Below are positions 35,017-45,651 of a DNA stretch of 64,000 nucleotides, piece after piece (position 1 is the stretch's first letter; each line of letters begins with the position of its first letter). The stretch covers positions 1 to 64,000 of the forward strand of contig JADJXI010000003.1 of assembly GCA_016715905.1 (NCBI GenBank), in the 5' to 3' direction. Made by a program: the position numbers and the translations under genes. Source of the stretch: Sphingobacteriaceae bacterium. GTDB taxonomy: Bacteria > Bacteroidota > Bacteroidia > B-17B0 > Aurantibacillaceae. The notes under the pieces were generated by a model, which was not told where the DNA came from, made no database searches, and saw only the letters and a program-made list of their open reading frames with translations.

Positions 35017-37212
35017 TTAATCTAGTCTTGATTTGTGATCTTCAATCTCCGCCATTTCTTTTAATACCACCATCACTTCATAATCGCTTCTTCCGCCAAT
35101 TTCCTGTTCCATCTCCATGCGTTTAAATTTAGGCTCTACTTTATTATCACCGGCAATTAAATTACTTAATTGTACTACAAAAACTCCTACTTCACCCTCT
35201 ACAACTTTACTGGTTTGCCCTTGTTTCATTGCAGATAAAACGCCCATCATTACATCATCATGAAATCCATCAAAGCCATGGCTGCTTGCCGGAATTTGTT
35301 CCGACTTTCTTACATCTATATTTAATTTTGAAGCTAAAGCATTTAAATCATTTGCGCCGGCACTTTTAAATTCAGCGGCAAAGGCTTCTGCCTTTTTCTT
35401 TTGACGCGCTTTATCAGTTATTTCATCCTTCACATCTTCTAATGGTAAAATTCCTTTGGAAACAATGTTACTTAATTTGGCTACAATATGCTTGTCGGTC
35501 AAAGAAAAAATCTGCACATCACCTTTATTTGCTGTGTACACCCATTTTACCAATTCTTTGGCCTGCTCAATTCCGGGTAATTGTCTGTCGCCTTCTTTAA
35601 TGTTGTCGGCAACACGTTTTGTTAATTTTTGCTCTTCAACAGCTTTATCAAATAAGGCGGCCGTATTATTTTTTCCTCCAAATTCATTGGCAGTAGCAAA
35701 AATTTTATCATTGGTTTCTTCACTTGGAGAAATAAGCTTGAATATTTCGGCTACTTTAAAACTTTCGTGTTTGGTTGGGCTCACCTCTAACACCTCAATG
35801 ATATGGTATCCGAATTGCGTTTCAACCACCGATATATCACCCTTTTTACCCAATAAACCTGCGTTTTTAAATGGTTCAACAAACCCCTTATCTTCTCCAA
35901 ACCAACCATAATCACCGCCTTTATCAATACTTCCTCCGTCATCACTAACGGTTTTCACTAGTGTGTCAAATACAGCTTTCTTTTCTTTAATTAAGGTTAA
36001 TAAACTGTCGGCTTGTTTTTTGGCTTGCTCCGGAGTTCTTTTAACTTGCTGTGTAGCCATATCAACGGTTCCAATTAAAATATGTCGAACGCGGGCGCTA
36101 TCGGCTATAACAGATTTACCAACCAATTTGTAAATTTTAAAGTATGCACCTTCATTATACGGACCATAAACAGTACCAACAGGATCTGTGTAAATGGTGG
36201 TATCACGTATAATCATGGTTTCTTTAGTTAGATTTTTAAAACTTACGTTTCCGTTTTCACTTTCTGACATCATGATAGCACTATCTTCGGCTAAGGTTTT
36301 CCCCTTAAAATTAGATGCAATTTCCTGCGCATTTTTTTCAATTGCAATTAAATCTTCCGGACTTGGCATTACGTTAAACGCAACATATTCTATTTTTCTG
36401 CTGGCTTCATAACTTCTGAACTCATGCGAATTTTCCTTATAGTATTTCTCAATGTCGCTGTCAGCTACCTGGTAAGCACTGTCACTAACTGCATCATATC
36501 GTTTCATCACATAATTTACATCAAATTTTGTGCTGGCTACTTTAATGGCTTCTTTTGCTTCGGCATCTGTTACATAAATTCCTTTGCGAATAAGGGCAGA
36601 ATATTTTTCCAATTGCCTGGAGTTTCTGATCCCTTCTTCTAAATCTTTTATAAATCCTTCCTGATCTCCGCTGGCATTTTGCACAAATTGTTTCCATTTA
36701 AGCGGATCTAAATCACCATTGGCATTGGCCAATTGCTCGTAAATTTTTCCGGTTTTTTGGTCAATTAAACGTTGTGCAATGCTTTGTCCGGGGTTAGCAA
36801 CCACACGATCATAAATTTCATCCTCACTCACCGAAATTCCTAATTTGGCAAACTCCGGCTTAATCACTAAATCATTGATGTATTGATTCCAAACAAACTC
36901 TACAATTTGAGCTCTGGTTTGATCATCAATGTCATTATTTTGACGCTGCTGACGAATTTGATTCATTTGTTGCTCAATTCGGTAAGCAAAATCATTTCGG
37001 TCAATTTTTACGCCGTTCATTTTTCCAACCGACATCATATCATCACCTCCAAAAATAGAAGGGCCCGAGCTTAATAAACTTTCTAAAATAAAAATGACCA
37101 AGGCTAAACCAACAATACCTACCAAAAGGCCGGTACGTTTGCGTATCATTTCTAAAACACTAATATTTTCTTTCTTTTTCTCAACTTGTTGAGGATTCTT
37201 TTCTTTACCCAT
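35017..37212 (-). CDS. PpiD-like periplasmic foldase (peptidylprolyl isomerase)
   Basis: 731 residues. After a short cytoplasmic stretch comes one transmembrane anchor (LLVGIVGLALVIFILESLL, about 29-47). Then comes a SurA/PpiD N-terminal chaperone region (IDRNDFAYRIEQQMNQIRQQ...), a canonical parvulin domain at about 372-480 (ARVRHILIG...GGDYGWFGEDKGFVEPFKNAGLLGKKGDIS...FGYHIIEV), and a second parvulin-like C-terminal region without the full motif. It assists folding of envelope and outer-membrane proteins. A promoter is visible just upstream (37249-37277), and it ends in a strong terminator, so it is probably monocistronic. Confidence 0.9.
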   Translation of the reverse strand: MGKEKNPQQVEKKKENISVLEMIRKRTGLLVGIVGLALVIFILESLLSSGPSIFGGDDMMSVGKMNGVKIDRNDFAYRIEQQMNQIRQQRQNNDIDDQTRAQIVEFVWNQYINDLVIKPEFAKLGISVSEDEIYDRVVANPGQSIAQRLIDQKTGKIYEQLANANGDLDPLKWKQFVQNASGDQEGFIKDLEEGIRNSRQLEKYSALIRKGIYVTDAEAKEAIKVASTKFDVNYVMKRYDAVSDSAYQVADSDIEKYYKENSHEFRSYEASRKIEYVAFNVMPSPEDLIAIEKNAQEIASNFKGKTLAEDSAIMMSESENGNVSFKNLTKETMIIRDTTIYTDPVGTVYGPYNEGAYFKIYKLVGKSVIADSARVRHILIGTVDMATQQVKRTPEQAKKQADSLLTLIKEKKAVFDTLVKTVSDDGGSIDKGGDYGWFGEDKGFVEPFKNAGLLGKKGDISVVETQFGYHIIEVLEVSPTKHESFKVAEIFKLISPSEETNDKIFATANEFGGKNNTAALFDKAVEEQKLTKRVADNIKEGDRQLPGIEQAKELVKWVYTANKGDVQIFSLTDKHIVAKLSNIVSKGILPLEDVKDEITDKARQKKKAEAFAAEFKSAGANDLNALASKLNIDVRKSEQIPASSHGFDGFHDDVMMGVLSAMKQGQTSKVVEGEVGVFVVQLSNLIAGDNKVEPKFKRMEMEQEIGGRSDYEVMVVLKEMAEIEDHKSRLD

Positions 37213-37248
37213 TTTGTGCTAATTTTTATGCCGATAATTATCGGAAGG

Positions 37249-37277
37249 CAAAGATAGTAGTTTATGTGAAATTCAAA
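37249..37277 (-). promoter_or_regulatory. Promoter for the PpiD-like gene
   Basis: On the minus strand, TTTG (37277-37274), a 17-bp spacer, then TATCTTTG (37256-37249), about 37 bp before the ATG. This fits the Bacteroidota -33/-7 pattern. Confidence 0.6.
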
Positions 37278-37372
37278 AAAGTTTTCTGAATGAAAAGTGC
37301 TGAAAATCAAGCCCATTTCTCTTTTTTTCAACAAATCCAAATACAACCCTCATTCTTACTATTTTTATAGAG

Positions 37373-37930
37373 ATGGAAAACGAAGTATTGCAAAGGGCAA
37401 CATTTAACCCAAAAGTTAAAACCTATATTTTTTTAGTGGTTATTTTTTACCTGATTATATCTGTAATAGGTATACTAATTTTACCCGTTTGGCTATTTGG
37501 TTTTGGACAATGGTTAAGCAATAAATTTTTTAATACTTTAAAATGTGAATTAACCACTAAAAATTTAAAATTCTCTAAAGGATTAATTCTGCATATCGAA
37601 AAAACTATTCCACTTGAAAATATTCAGGACCTATCGTTTATTGGCGGCCCCATTTTAAGATCATTTGGATTAACCTTAATAAAAGTGGAAACCGCAGGCG
37701 GTGGCGGCGCTCATCATAGCAATATGATGAGTATGATTGGTATAAATGACGCGGAAGCTTTTAAAAACAGAATACTGGAACAACGTGAAGTAAGAATGAA
37801 AGAAAAATCAGGTGTACAGCAAAATTCATCGCCGGCACTTAGCACCAATATGCAGGGAAGTGAAAAATTGTTGCTTGATATAAAAAATGAGTTGAGTGAA
37901 ATAAAATATTTGTTGAGAGAGAAAAAGTAA
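37373..37930 (+). CDS. PH-domain membrane protein (YdbS-like)
   Basis: 185 residues: a hydrophobic hairpin anchor (TYIFLVVIFYLIISVIGILILPVWLFGF, about 18-45), then a bacterial PH domain (CELTTKNLKFSKGLILHIEKTIPLENIQDLSFIGGPILRSFGLTLIKVETAG), then a polar tail with a helical C-terminus (SEKLLLDIKNELSEIKYLL). It sits in the inner membrane; the role is unknown. It lies 14 bp upstream of dnaE in the same direction, so the two are probably co-transcribed. Confidence 0.8.
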   Translation: MENEVLQRATFNPKVKTYIFLVVIFYLIISVIGILILPVWLFGFGQWLSNKFFNTLKCELTTKNLKFSKGLILHIEKTIPLENIQDLSFIGGPILRSFGLTLIKVETAGGGGAHHSNMMSMIGINDAEAFKNRILEQREVRMKEKSGVQQNSSPALSTNMQGSEKLLLDIKNELSEIKYLLREKK

Positions 37931-37944
37931 AACCCCAAGATATT

Positions 37945-40900
37945 ATGTTTTTAATTTTTGATACCGAAACCACCGGTTTACCCCGTAATTATAATGCGCC
38001 ACCTTCAGATGCAGATAATTGGCCTCGACTGGTTCAATTAGCCTGGCAATTGCACGATGCGCAAGGGAAATTATTAGACCATCATTCGGTGATTGTAAAA
38101 CCTGAGGGTTATACCATTCCGTTTAATGCAGTTAATGTACACGGTATTACAACTGACAGAGCACTAAAGGAAGGTGTTGAACTTAAAGCTGTGCTTACAC
38201 AGTTTATAAATGTAATGGCAAAGGCCCAATACATTTGCGGACATAACATTTTGTTTGATGTAAATATTGTTGCGGCTGAATTATTGCGTTGTGGAGAAAG
38301 TGATGTGGTGAGCCCTAAATCTATTATTGATACAAAAAACGATCAAACCACTAATTTTTGCGCTATTCCCGGAGGAAGAGGAGGAAAGTTTAAATGGCCA
38401 ACACTAACCGAACTATACACCAAATTATTTGGCAGCGGTTTTGCCGAGGCTCACAATGCAGCATTTGATGTACAGGCAACTTCCAAAACATTTTTTGAAA
38501 TTTTAAAAAGAGGCATTATTCAAGTAAAAGAAATTTCAAAAGATAATTTAGCCGATATACACTATGAGGATGTTGATTTAAGCGAATTACTGGAGCAGGA
38601 AAAAAAATTAAAACAAGTTGGAAAAAGCGAAAAAGAGGTTGTTGTAACACCTGTTGAAAAGATAAAAGATGTGTTTAGTGATTTTGTTCACCTGCATAAT
38701 CATTCTCAGTATTCCGTGTTACAATCTGTATCAAACATTAGTGATTTAGTTAAAAAAGCTTCAGAGTACAACATGCCTGCGCTTGCCTTAACCGATCATG
38801 GGAATATGTATGCTGCGTTTTTATTTTGGCAGGCTATTGAAAAAGAAAATAAAAATATTAAAGCACACAATGAAAAAGTAGAAAAGGGGGAAATTCAAGA
38901 TTCGCCCAAAAATATTTTAAAATGTATTTTTGGTTGTGAGTTTAATATTACGGTTAATCATAAAGAAAAAAGTAAACAAGATAATGGTTTCGCGGTTCCA
39001 TTCTTGGCGAAAAATAAAAACGGATACGAAAACCTGTGTAAATTAAGTTCTATCGGATTTGTGGATGGAATGTATTACGTGCCTCGAATAGACAAAGAAG
39101 TTTTATTAAAGTATAAATCAGATTTAATTTGTTTCACCGGATCTCTTTTAGGAGAAATTCCGCATTTAATTTTAAATGTTGGTGAAGAAAAAGCAGAAGA
39201 AGTTTTTCTTTGGTATAAAGAACAGTTTCAGGATGATTTTTATGTGGAATTAAATCGGCATGGTTTACCGGAAGAAGATCATGTGAATGAAGTATTACTG
39301 CGTTTCGCCAAAAAACACCAGGTAAAATATTTTGCCGCAAATAACAATTATTACTTAGAGCAAAAAAGTGCTTATTCCCGCGATATTTTAATTGGTGTAA
39401 AAGAAGGATTAAATTTTAGTACGGATCAGGAATTAAAAGAATTGAAAAATAATTCTCGCCTTGGAAAATTATTTTTAGCCAATAACGATTTTTATTTTAA
39501 ATCTCCGGCTCAAATGACCAAATCTTTTGCTGATTTGCCCGAAGCTTTGGCGTGCACCAAAGAGATTGCCGATAAAGTAGAAAGTTTTAAATTGGGCAGA
39601 GATGTACTCTTACCTAAATTTAAAATTCCGGATGCCTTTTTAGATGCAAGAGATCAGGATCCCAATGATGAAGGAAAAGGAAATAGAGGAGAGAATGCTT
39701 ATTTGCGCCATTTAACTTATGAAGGCGCCAAAAAGAAATATCCAAACATAACACCCGAAATTCAAGAACGAATAGACTTTGAATTAAGTGTAATGGAACG
39801 TATGGGTTTTCCGGGATATTTTTTAATTGTATCTGATTTTACCACCGAAGCGCGAAGATTGGGTGTAAGTGTAGGACCCGGCCGGGGAAGTGCGGCTGGA
39901 AGTGCGGTTGCTTTTTGTTTAGGCATTACCAATGTTGATCCGATAAAATATGATTTGCTCTTTGAGCGTTTTTTAAATCCCGATCGTATCAGCATGCCCG
40001 ATATTGATATTGATTTTGATGATGAAGGCAGAGATAAAGTAATTAAATATGTTATTGATAAGTATGGCATCAATCAGGTTGCACAAATTATTACTTATGG
40101 CACCATGGGTGGAAAAAGTGCCATTCGTGATACGGCCCGTGTTTTAAATTTGCCTTTATCGGATGCAGATAAATTAGCCAAATCTTTTCCGGATAGTTTA
40201 GATGCGCAATTAAAGTCATTACTCAAACCCGGAGGAATTGATGAAAAATATTTAGAGAAAGTAAAAGACCGCCGTGAAGTGGTAGAGCAATCTTATCAAT
40301 TCCGGAAATTAGCAGAAGAAAATTCACGCGAAGCGGATATTTTAAAGCAAGCGTATGAATTGGAAGGTTGTGTAAGAAATACCGGCGTGCATGCCTGCGG
40401 GGTTATTATTACTCCGGATGAACTTACCAAGTTTGTTCCGGTTACCAAAGGAAAAGATAGTGAGATGTTGTTAACGCAATTCGATAACTCGGTTGCTGAA
40501 AGCGCAGGATTATTGAAAATGGACTTTTTAGGTTTGCGTACACTTACCATTATTAAAGATGCCATAGCATTTGTCAAATTACGTTTCAATAAAGAAATAG
40601 ATATTGATACCATAGATTTAAATGATAAAACTGCCTTGGAACTTTTTCAACGCGGTGAAACAAACGGTATTTTTCAGTTTGAAAGTCCGGGTATGCAAAA
40701 ACATTTAAAAGACTTAAAGCCGGATAGTTTTACAGATTTAATTGCCATGAATGCGCTCTATCGTCCCGGTCCCTTAGCATACATTCCAAATTACATAGCT
40801 CGTAAACATGGGCGTGAACAAATTACCTATGATTTGGAAGGGATGGATGAGTTTTTGAAAGAAACATACGGGATTACGGTGTATCAGGAACAGGTTATGC

Positions 40901-42327
40901 GGCTCTCGCAGAAACTGGCCAACTTTACCAAAGGTGATGCGGATACTTTACGTAAAGCCATGGGTAAAAAACAAAAAGATGTGCTGGATAAAATGAAAAG
41001 CAAATTTTTGGACGGATGTAATGCTAACGGTCATGATAAGGTAGTAGCTGAAAAAGTTTGGAAAGATTGGGAAGCCTTTGCCAGTTACGCTTTTAATAAA
41101 TCGCACAGTACCTGTTATGCATTTTTAGCTATGCAAACCGCTTATTTAAAAGCGCATTATCCGGCTGAGTTCATGGCTTCTGTATTAAACCACAGTGGCA
41201 ATATTGATAAAATTGCATTTTTCATGGAAGAGTGTAAACGAATGGGCATAAAAGTACAAGGTCCGGATGTGAACGAAGGATTTGGAAAATTTAGTGTTAT
41301 GAGTAACGGAAATATTCGTTTTGGCATGGCCAGTATAAAAGGAGTAGGGGAGAATGTAGTGAATAATATTGTGGAAGAACGCAATGCCAACGGAAAATAC
41401 AATTCTGTTTTTGATTTGGTTTCACGCCTCGATACTAAAACTATAAATAAAAAGAGTATTGAAGGATTAGCTCTTTCCGGGGCCTTGGATAGTTTTGAAA
41501 ATTTAAACCGGGCCATGTTTTTTGTGGCGGATACAGATGGAACTACACTAACTGATAAAATTATCAAATTCGGAAATCAAAAAAGTAATGGCGTTGATTC
41601 TTCACAAGCCAGTTTGTTTGGTGAAGAAGAAGCTGTTGAGGTAAGTGAGCCTACTCTTCCTAATATTGAACCTTGGTCGGCTTTAGAACAATTAGCCCGA
41701 GAAAAAGAAGTGGTTGGATTTTACATCAGCGGACATCCGCTTGATCCCTATAAAGTTGTTTTAGAACATCGTTGCAATGCCAATTGTTCTCAATTAAAAA
41801 ACGGACTCGAAAATTTCAGGGCCAAAGAAGTTTATTTTGGAGGAATTATTACCGGATTTGAAAACAGAACCAGTAAAACCGGAAATGCATACGGAAAACT
41901 GATAGTGGAAGATTATCACGGTACTTATGAAATCATGTTATTCGGAAAAGATTTTATTGAGTATAATAAGTTTATGGTGCAGGGATTATTTGTTTTTATC
42001 AAAGCGAGAGTACAAGACCGTTATAATCAACCCGGCAGTTTAGAATTAAAAGTAAATAAAATTGAGCTACTCGAGCAGGTAAAAGAAAACGCATTTAACA
42101 GCATACGCTTAAAAGTAAAACTGGAGCATGTGAATGATGAACTGATTAACAAGATTGAAAGACTTATTGCAACAAAGGCTGGAAAAAGTACAGTTGAATT
42201 TTTTGTAGAAGATGAAATAGAAAAAATGAACGTGAAACTTTATTCCAATAAAAATAAAGTAGCCATTGACAATGAGTTTTTATTGGAGCTCGATAAAATG
42301 GTAGATATTAGTTACGATATAGTTTAA
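37945..42327 (+). CDS. dnaE: DNA polymerase III alpha subunit fused to DnaQ-like exonuclease
   Basis: 1460 residues. Residues about 1-195 are a DEDDh 3'-5' exonuclease (FDTETTG, HNILFDVNI, AHNAAFDVQAT) that supplies proofreading in the same chain. From about 247 comes the PHP domain (FVHLHNHSQYSVLQ, ALALTDHGNMYA). The polymerase palm and fingers follow, with PGRGSAAGSAVAF (about 650) and the catalytic PDIDIDFDDEGRD (about 685), then the tandem helix-hairpin-helix region (GNIRFGMASIKGVGE) and an OB fold (about 1300-1390). This fusion is common in Bacteroidota. The frame is intact over 4.4 kb, a useful quality control against the frameshifts elsewhere. Confidence 0.95.
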   Translation: MFLIFDTETTGLPRNYNAPPSDADNWPRLVQLAWQLHDAQGKLLDHHSVIVKPEGYTIPFNAVNVHGITTDRALKEGVELKAVLTQFINVMAKAQYICGHNILFDVNIVAAELLRCGESDVVSPKSIIDTKNDQTTNFCAIPGGRGGKFKWPTLTELYTKLFGSGFAEAHNAAFDVQATSKTFFEILKRGIIQVKEISKDNLADIHYEDVDLSELLEQEKKLKQVGKSEKEVVVTPVEKIKDVFSDFVHLHNHSQYSVLQSVSNISDLVKKASEYNMPALALTDHGNMYAAFLFWQAIEKENKNIKAHNEKVEKGEIQDSPKNILKCIFGCEFNITVNHKEKSKQDNGFAVPFLAKNKNGYENLCKLSSIGFVDGMYYVPRIDKEVLLKYKSDLICFTGSLLGEIPHLILNVGEEKAEEVFLWYKEQFQDDFYVELNRHGLPEEDHVNEVLLRFAKKHQVKYFAANNNYYLEQKSAYSRDILIGVKEGLNFSTDQELKELKNNSRLGKLFLANNDFYFKSPAQMTKSFADLPEALACTKEIADKVESFKLGRDVLLPKFKIPDAFLDARDQDPNDEGKGNRGENAYLRHLTYEGAKKKYPNITPEIQERIDFELSVMERMGFPGYFLIVSDFTTEARRLGVSVGPGRGSAAGSAVAFCLGITNVDPIKYDLLFERFLNPDRISMPDIDIDFDDEGRDKVIKYVIDKYGINQVAQIITYGTMGGKSAIRDTARVLNLPLSDADKLAKSFPDSLDAQLKSLLKPGGIDEKYLEKVKDRREVVEQSYQFRKLAEENSREADILKQAYELEGCVRNTGVHACGVIITPDELTKFVPVTKGKDSEMLLTQFDNSVAESAGLLKMDFLGLRTLTIIKDAIAFVKLRFNKEIDIDTIDLNDKTALELFQRGETNGIFQFESPGMQKHLKDLKPDSFTDLIAMNALYRPGPLAYIPNYIARKHGREQITYDLEGMDEFLKETYGITVYQEQVMRLSQKLANFTKGDADTLRKAMGKKQKDVLDKMKSKFLDGCNANGHDKVVAEKVWKDWEAFASYAFNKSHSTCYAFLAMQTAYLKAHYPAEFMASVLNHSGNIDKIAFFMEECKRMGIKVQGPDVNEGFGKFSVMSNGNIRFGMASIKGVGENVVNNIVEERNANGKYNSVFDLVSRLDTKTINKKSIEGLALSGALDSFENLNRAMFFVADTDGTTLTDKIIKFGNQKSNGVDSSQASLFGEEEAVEVSEPTLPNIEPWSALEQLAREKEVVGFYISGHPLDPYKVVLEHRCNANCSQLKNGLENFRAKEVYFGGIITGFENRTSKTGNAYGKLIVEDYHGTYEIMLFGKDFIEYNKFMVQGLFVFIKARVQDRYNQPGSLELKVNKIELLEQVKENAFNSIRLKVKLEHVNDELINKIERLIATKAGKSTVEFFVEDEIEKMNVKLYSNKNKVAIDNEFLLELDKMVDISYDIV

Positions 42328-43575
42328 CGATATAAGTTTTTGGTTGAAGCATTTTTTGTTTTTGGAATTCCCGAATGTCTCACTGAGCGATCCGCCGAGG
42401 CGGAGAAGTGTGATCTCTAGAACAAACCCAAATTTTTAACCACATAGTTTCATAGTTTTTTTCTGAGAGTTAAAGTGTAAGATTAGATCCACATAGGAAA
42501 ATTATTAAAATAATTTTTAAGCATGCGAACTTTCCTATTGGAAATTAAATAGTTTTATTTTTAAACCATAAAAGGAATAAAAGATCATAAAAGTGTTTTT
42601 GATATTTGAGTTTTTAGTTGCAAGTTTTTAGTTGTTGGAATTCCCGAATGTCACGTTGAGCGCCTGCCTACCGTAGAAATGGTAGTCGAAGTGTGGCACA
42701 CTGAGCTATCTGCCGGGACGGAGAAGTGTGGCACACTGAGCACGTCGAAGTGAGAATACCAGAATTCTTCTAAATTTAAAATACATGTAGTTAGCGTTTA
42801 CAATAAATTTAAAACTATGTTACTATTTGGTATAATATTCTAAACCATAAAAGAAATAAAAGATCATAAAAGGGTTTTTGGTTGGAGAGTTGTTTGTTGC
42901 AAGTTTTTTGTGTTTGGATTTTCCCATTGTCACTTCGAGTAGCCGAAGATGGAAATGGTCATCGGCATATCGAGAAGTGATTCTCCTTATGCAGTTCTCG
43001 ATACGCTTCACTTCGTTACGCTACTCGAACTGACAGCGCCATTGTCACTTCGAGTAGCCGAAGATGGAAATGGTTATCGGCGTATCGAGAAGTGATTCTC
43101 CTTATGCAGTTCTCGATACGCTTCACTTTGTTACGCTACTCGAACTGACAGCGCCATTGTCACTTCGAGTAGCCGAAGATGGAAATGGTTATCGGCGTAT
43201 CGAGAAGTGGTTCATTGTTTCCTATAAAGCTCAACAAACAATCTCTGTTGAGTAATTCATTTAAATCACTTTTTGCCTTTCGTGTGTTAAAGTTGTGTTG
43301 AATTTATAATTAATAAAACTTTACATAATTGTTTATTGTGTAATTTTTGGGATGTAAGATTTATTTTGTTTTTGTAAAAACTATCGCCATCTGTTTATAA
43401 AATGTTCACAAAATCAAAAAAAAAAAAAACGCTATTTGAACTTACATTGGGGTTTAATTTGTTCCCGGTACTTGGCCTCTTTGTACTGTTTCTTTAGCAC
43501 TCGGTTCTTATTGTAAAATTGAGACTAATTGATTATATTAGCTCTACTGCGCATAGGTAGTGTAGTATAAACTAT
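42328..43575. other. Repeat-rich intergenic region, no gene
   Basis: 1.25 kb between dnaE and the T9SS genes. It contains two copies of a 40-bp dispersed repeat (TAAACCATAAAAG.AATAAAAG, at 42562 and 42842; a third at 47880), several snippets of the CACTGAGC...GAAGTG type, a 14-bp near-palindrome TCCGCCGAGGCGGA (42391-42404), and the 115-bp tandem repeat. Short open frames across the tandem repeat are by-products of the repetition. Confidence 0.7.
42924..43210. repeat. 115-bp tandem foldback repeat, about 2.5 copies
   Basis: Copies start at 42924, 43039 and 43154 (the third is partial). Each unit can fold on itself: TCGAGTAGC pairs with GCTACTCGA at the outside and GTATCGAGAA with TTCTCGATAC inside. 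Differences between copies are single substitutions, so the amplification is recent. Confidence 0.85.
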
Positions 43576-44489
43576 ATGAGAAATAAAATTATAATAATTG
43601 TTTTGATAAGCGCGTTTAAAATAAATGCACAGGTGAATTTGGTGATGAATCCGAGTTTTGAAGATCCAACAACTTGTAGTCCACAAATGTCTACTTGTCC
43701 TTTGTATATTTTACCAAATTGGGGCTGCAACCTAAACACACCAGATTGTTATAATATTTGTGTTACTAATACTGTATTTGGAATTCCGTCAAATTTACTT
43801 GGTTATCAACAACCATTTTCAGGATTTGGCTATGTAGGTTTGCACACGTATGGCACGTTTGGTCCTAATGTAAGAGAAATTATACAAGGAACTTTGTTGC
43901 AACCTTTAGTAATAGGTCAAAAATATTTTTTTTCATTTCGAGTATCCAGAGGGGATAGCGGTGTTTCCTTTTTCCATGATAAAATTGGCCTTAGACTTTC
44001 AACTAGTCCTCAAAACTCAGTCAGCATTAATAATTGGGCTCATATCAGCACAAGTCAGTTAATATCAGACAAGTAAATTGGACAAAAATAGCAGGAGCCC
44101 TAATTGCTGATTCGGCTTATCAATATATCTATATTGGTAATTTTTTTGATGACAATAATATCAATCTTATTCAAGATGGCAACAGTACTGTTGGCTATTA
44201 TTATATTGATGACGTGCGAGGAAGCACTGACTCTTCCTTTGTTTATAGTGACGAACCAACAAGCCTTCCTGAAAAAAGGATAAATAATGAATTTTTGATT
44301 TTTCCAAATCCGGCCGATGAATATTTGATTATAAATCAGTCATTACACCCGTTTAAGGTCGTTAGTTCACTTGGATTTGAAATTAAGTTTTCAGTTTCGG
44401 GAAACAAAATAGATTGTTCTCTTTGGCCGGAAGGGATTTATTACATTGAATTAGAAAGCAGGCACTTAAAAATAATTATTAAACATTAA
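43576..44489 (+). pseudogene. T9SS-exported protein, frameshifted paralogue of 44621-45646
   Basis: A signal peptide (to about residue 17), a domain starting NLVMNPSFEDPTTC shared with the downstream paralogue, and a type A T9SS sorting domain (FLIFPNPADEYLI...LKIIIKH). The frame breaks once near 44070: HISTSQLISD should continue into VNWTKIAGALIADSAYQYIYIGNFF, as shown by the paralogue's VNWQRISGSFIADNNYNYLVLGNFY. A one-base deletion at the GACAAGTA site explains it. The protein was probably secreted; its ligand is unknown. Confidence 0.75.
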
Positions 44490-44495
44490 AATATC

Positions 44496-44579
44496 ATGAA
44501 AAAAAGATTACTTATTTTAACAATCAGCATCACCTGTTGGCGCGGATATTCATCCGTGCCTGATTTAACAATAACGTAA
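44496..44579 (+). pseudogene. Signal-peptide remnant interrupted by a palindrome
   Basis: A 27-codon frame starting MKKRLLILTISIT, typical of a signal peptide, that runs into a small palindromic insert GGCGCGGAT-attc-ATCCGTGCC (44539-44560) and stops. It looks like the start of a lost exported gene between the two paralogues. Confidence 0.4.
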
Positions 44580-44620
44580 ATTTGATTTGCCTTTAAACCA
44601 AATTATTTTATCTTTATTAA

Positions 44621-45646
44621 ATGAATAAAAAAATAAAAATACTCTCACTAACTAACGCTTTGCTACTTGTCTCTTTTGCTAATCTTAAGGCTCAGGCAAA
44701 TTTGGTGCCGAATTTTTCTTTTGAAACTTACACTAATTGTCCAAACAGTGAGGATCAAGTAGAGTATTCAACTGGATGGAGCAAATATAGCACTGCCAGT
44801 GCTACCCCAGACTATTATAATGCCTGTTCATCTTTTAGTAGTTTCGGAGTTCCAAAAAATGTTTATTGTAATCAGCCAGCGCGCCGAAACTGTAATGCCT
44901 ATATAGGCCTTGTTACTTACTGGTCGCCTGTTTCAAATGCGAGAGAGCATGTCGGTATCCAATTGAGTCAACCGTTAATCCCAGGTCAGAAGTATTTCAT
45001 TTCATTTCACGTTGTTATGGGAGAGTATTCACTTGGTGGAAATCAATACGGAATGCCCTCAAATAATATTGGGTTGCGTTTTACAATGGTTCAGCACAAT
45101 TCTGCAAATCCAACACCTATCGATAATTTTTCTCACTTACATTCACCTTCTGTTATTATCGACTCTGTTAATTGGCAGCGTATTTCAGGAAGTTTTATTG
45201 CTGATAATAATTACAATTATTTAGTGCTGGGTAATTTTTATGATGATGCAAATACTACCGTAACTAATTACACATGCCCCACTTGTTCTAATTTGGGAAG
45301 TTATTACCTAGTTGATGATATATGCGTTTCTACTGATTCTCTTTTATGTAATAATGGTATTAACGCTTTGCCTTGTGTTACTTCGATAAATGAATTGAGC
45401 CTAAATGACCGCATAAGTGTAGCGCCAAATCCGGTAATTGACGTAATTTATATTTCGTTGAGAAACAGCGTGAAAGTCCGTTGGACTCTTTTAGATTTGG
45501 TTGGTAATAAAGTTTTAACTGGAGAGATTGACAGTTCAATAACTAATTCTGTGGATCTACATGATCTTGCCTCAGGAATTTATATTCTGACGGTGATCGA
45601 AAACTCGAATTACAGTAGAATCGTAAAAAAAATAATTAAAAAATAA
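44621..45646 (+). CDS. T9SS-exported protein, intact paralogue
   Basis: 341 residues: a signal peptide (about 1-26, LKAQ), an N-terminal domain beginning NLVPNFSFETYTNCP with several Cys (family of NLVPNxSFE Bacteroidota proteins), a beta-rich middle (PGQKYFISFHVVMGEY, VNWQRISGSFIADNNYNYLVLGNFYDD, YYLVDDICVSTDS) resembling a carbohydrate-binding jelly roll, and a type A T9SS sorting domain (VAPNPVIDVIYIS...IYILTVIENSNYSRIVKKIIKK). It is probably a cell-surface or secreted carbohydrate-binding protein. It forms a tandem pair with the frameshifted gene upstream and lies 5 bp before the next gene. Confidence 0.75.
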   Translation: MNKKIKILSLTNALLLVSFANLKAQANLVPNFSFETYTNCPNSEDQVEYSTGWSKYSTASATPDYYNACSSFSSFGVPKNVYCNQPARRNCNAYIGLVTYWSPVSNAREHVGIQLSQPLIPGQKYFISFHVVMGEYSLGGNQYGMPSNNIGLRFTMVQHNSANPTPIDNFSHLHSPSVIIDSVNWQRISGSFIADNNYNYLVLGNFYDDANTTVTNYTCPTCSNLGSYYLVDDICVSTDSLLCNNGINALPCVTSINELSLNDRISVAPNPVIDVIYISLRNSVKVRWTLLDLVGNKVLTGEIDSSITNSVDLHDLASGIYILTVIENSNYSRIVKKIIKK

Positions 45647-45651
45647 ATCAT

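Noticed and set aside
39762..41567. Minus-strand frames inside dnaE
   Set aside because: Shadows of the dnaE coding frame with no independent support.
43064..43255. 63-codon plus-strand frame
   Set aside because: It is produced by the 115-bp tandem repeat and runs through its hairpins.
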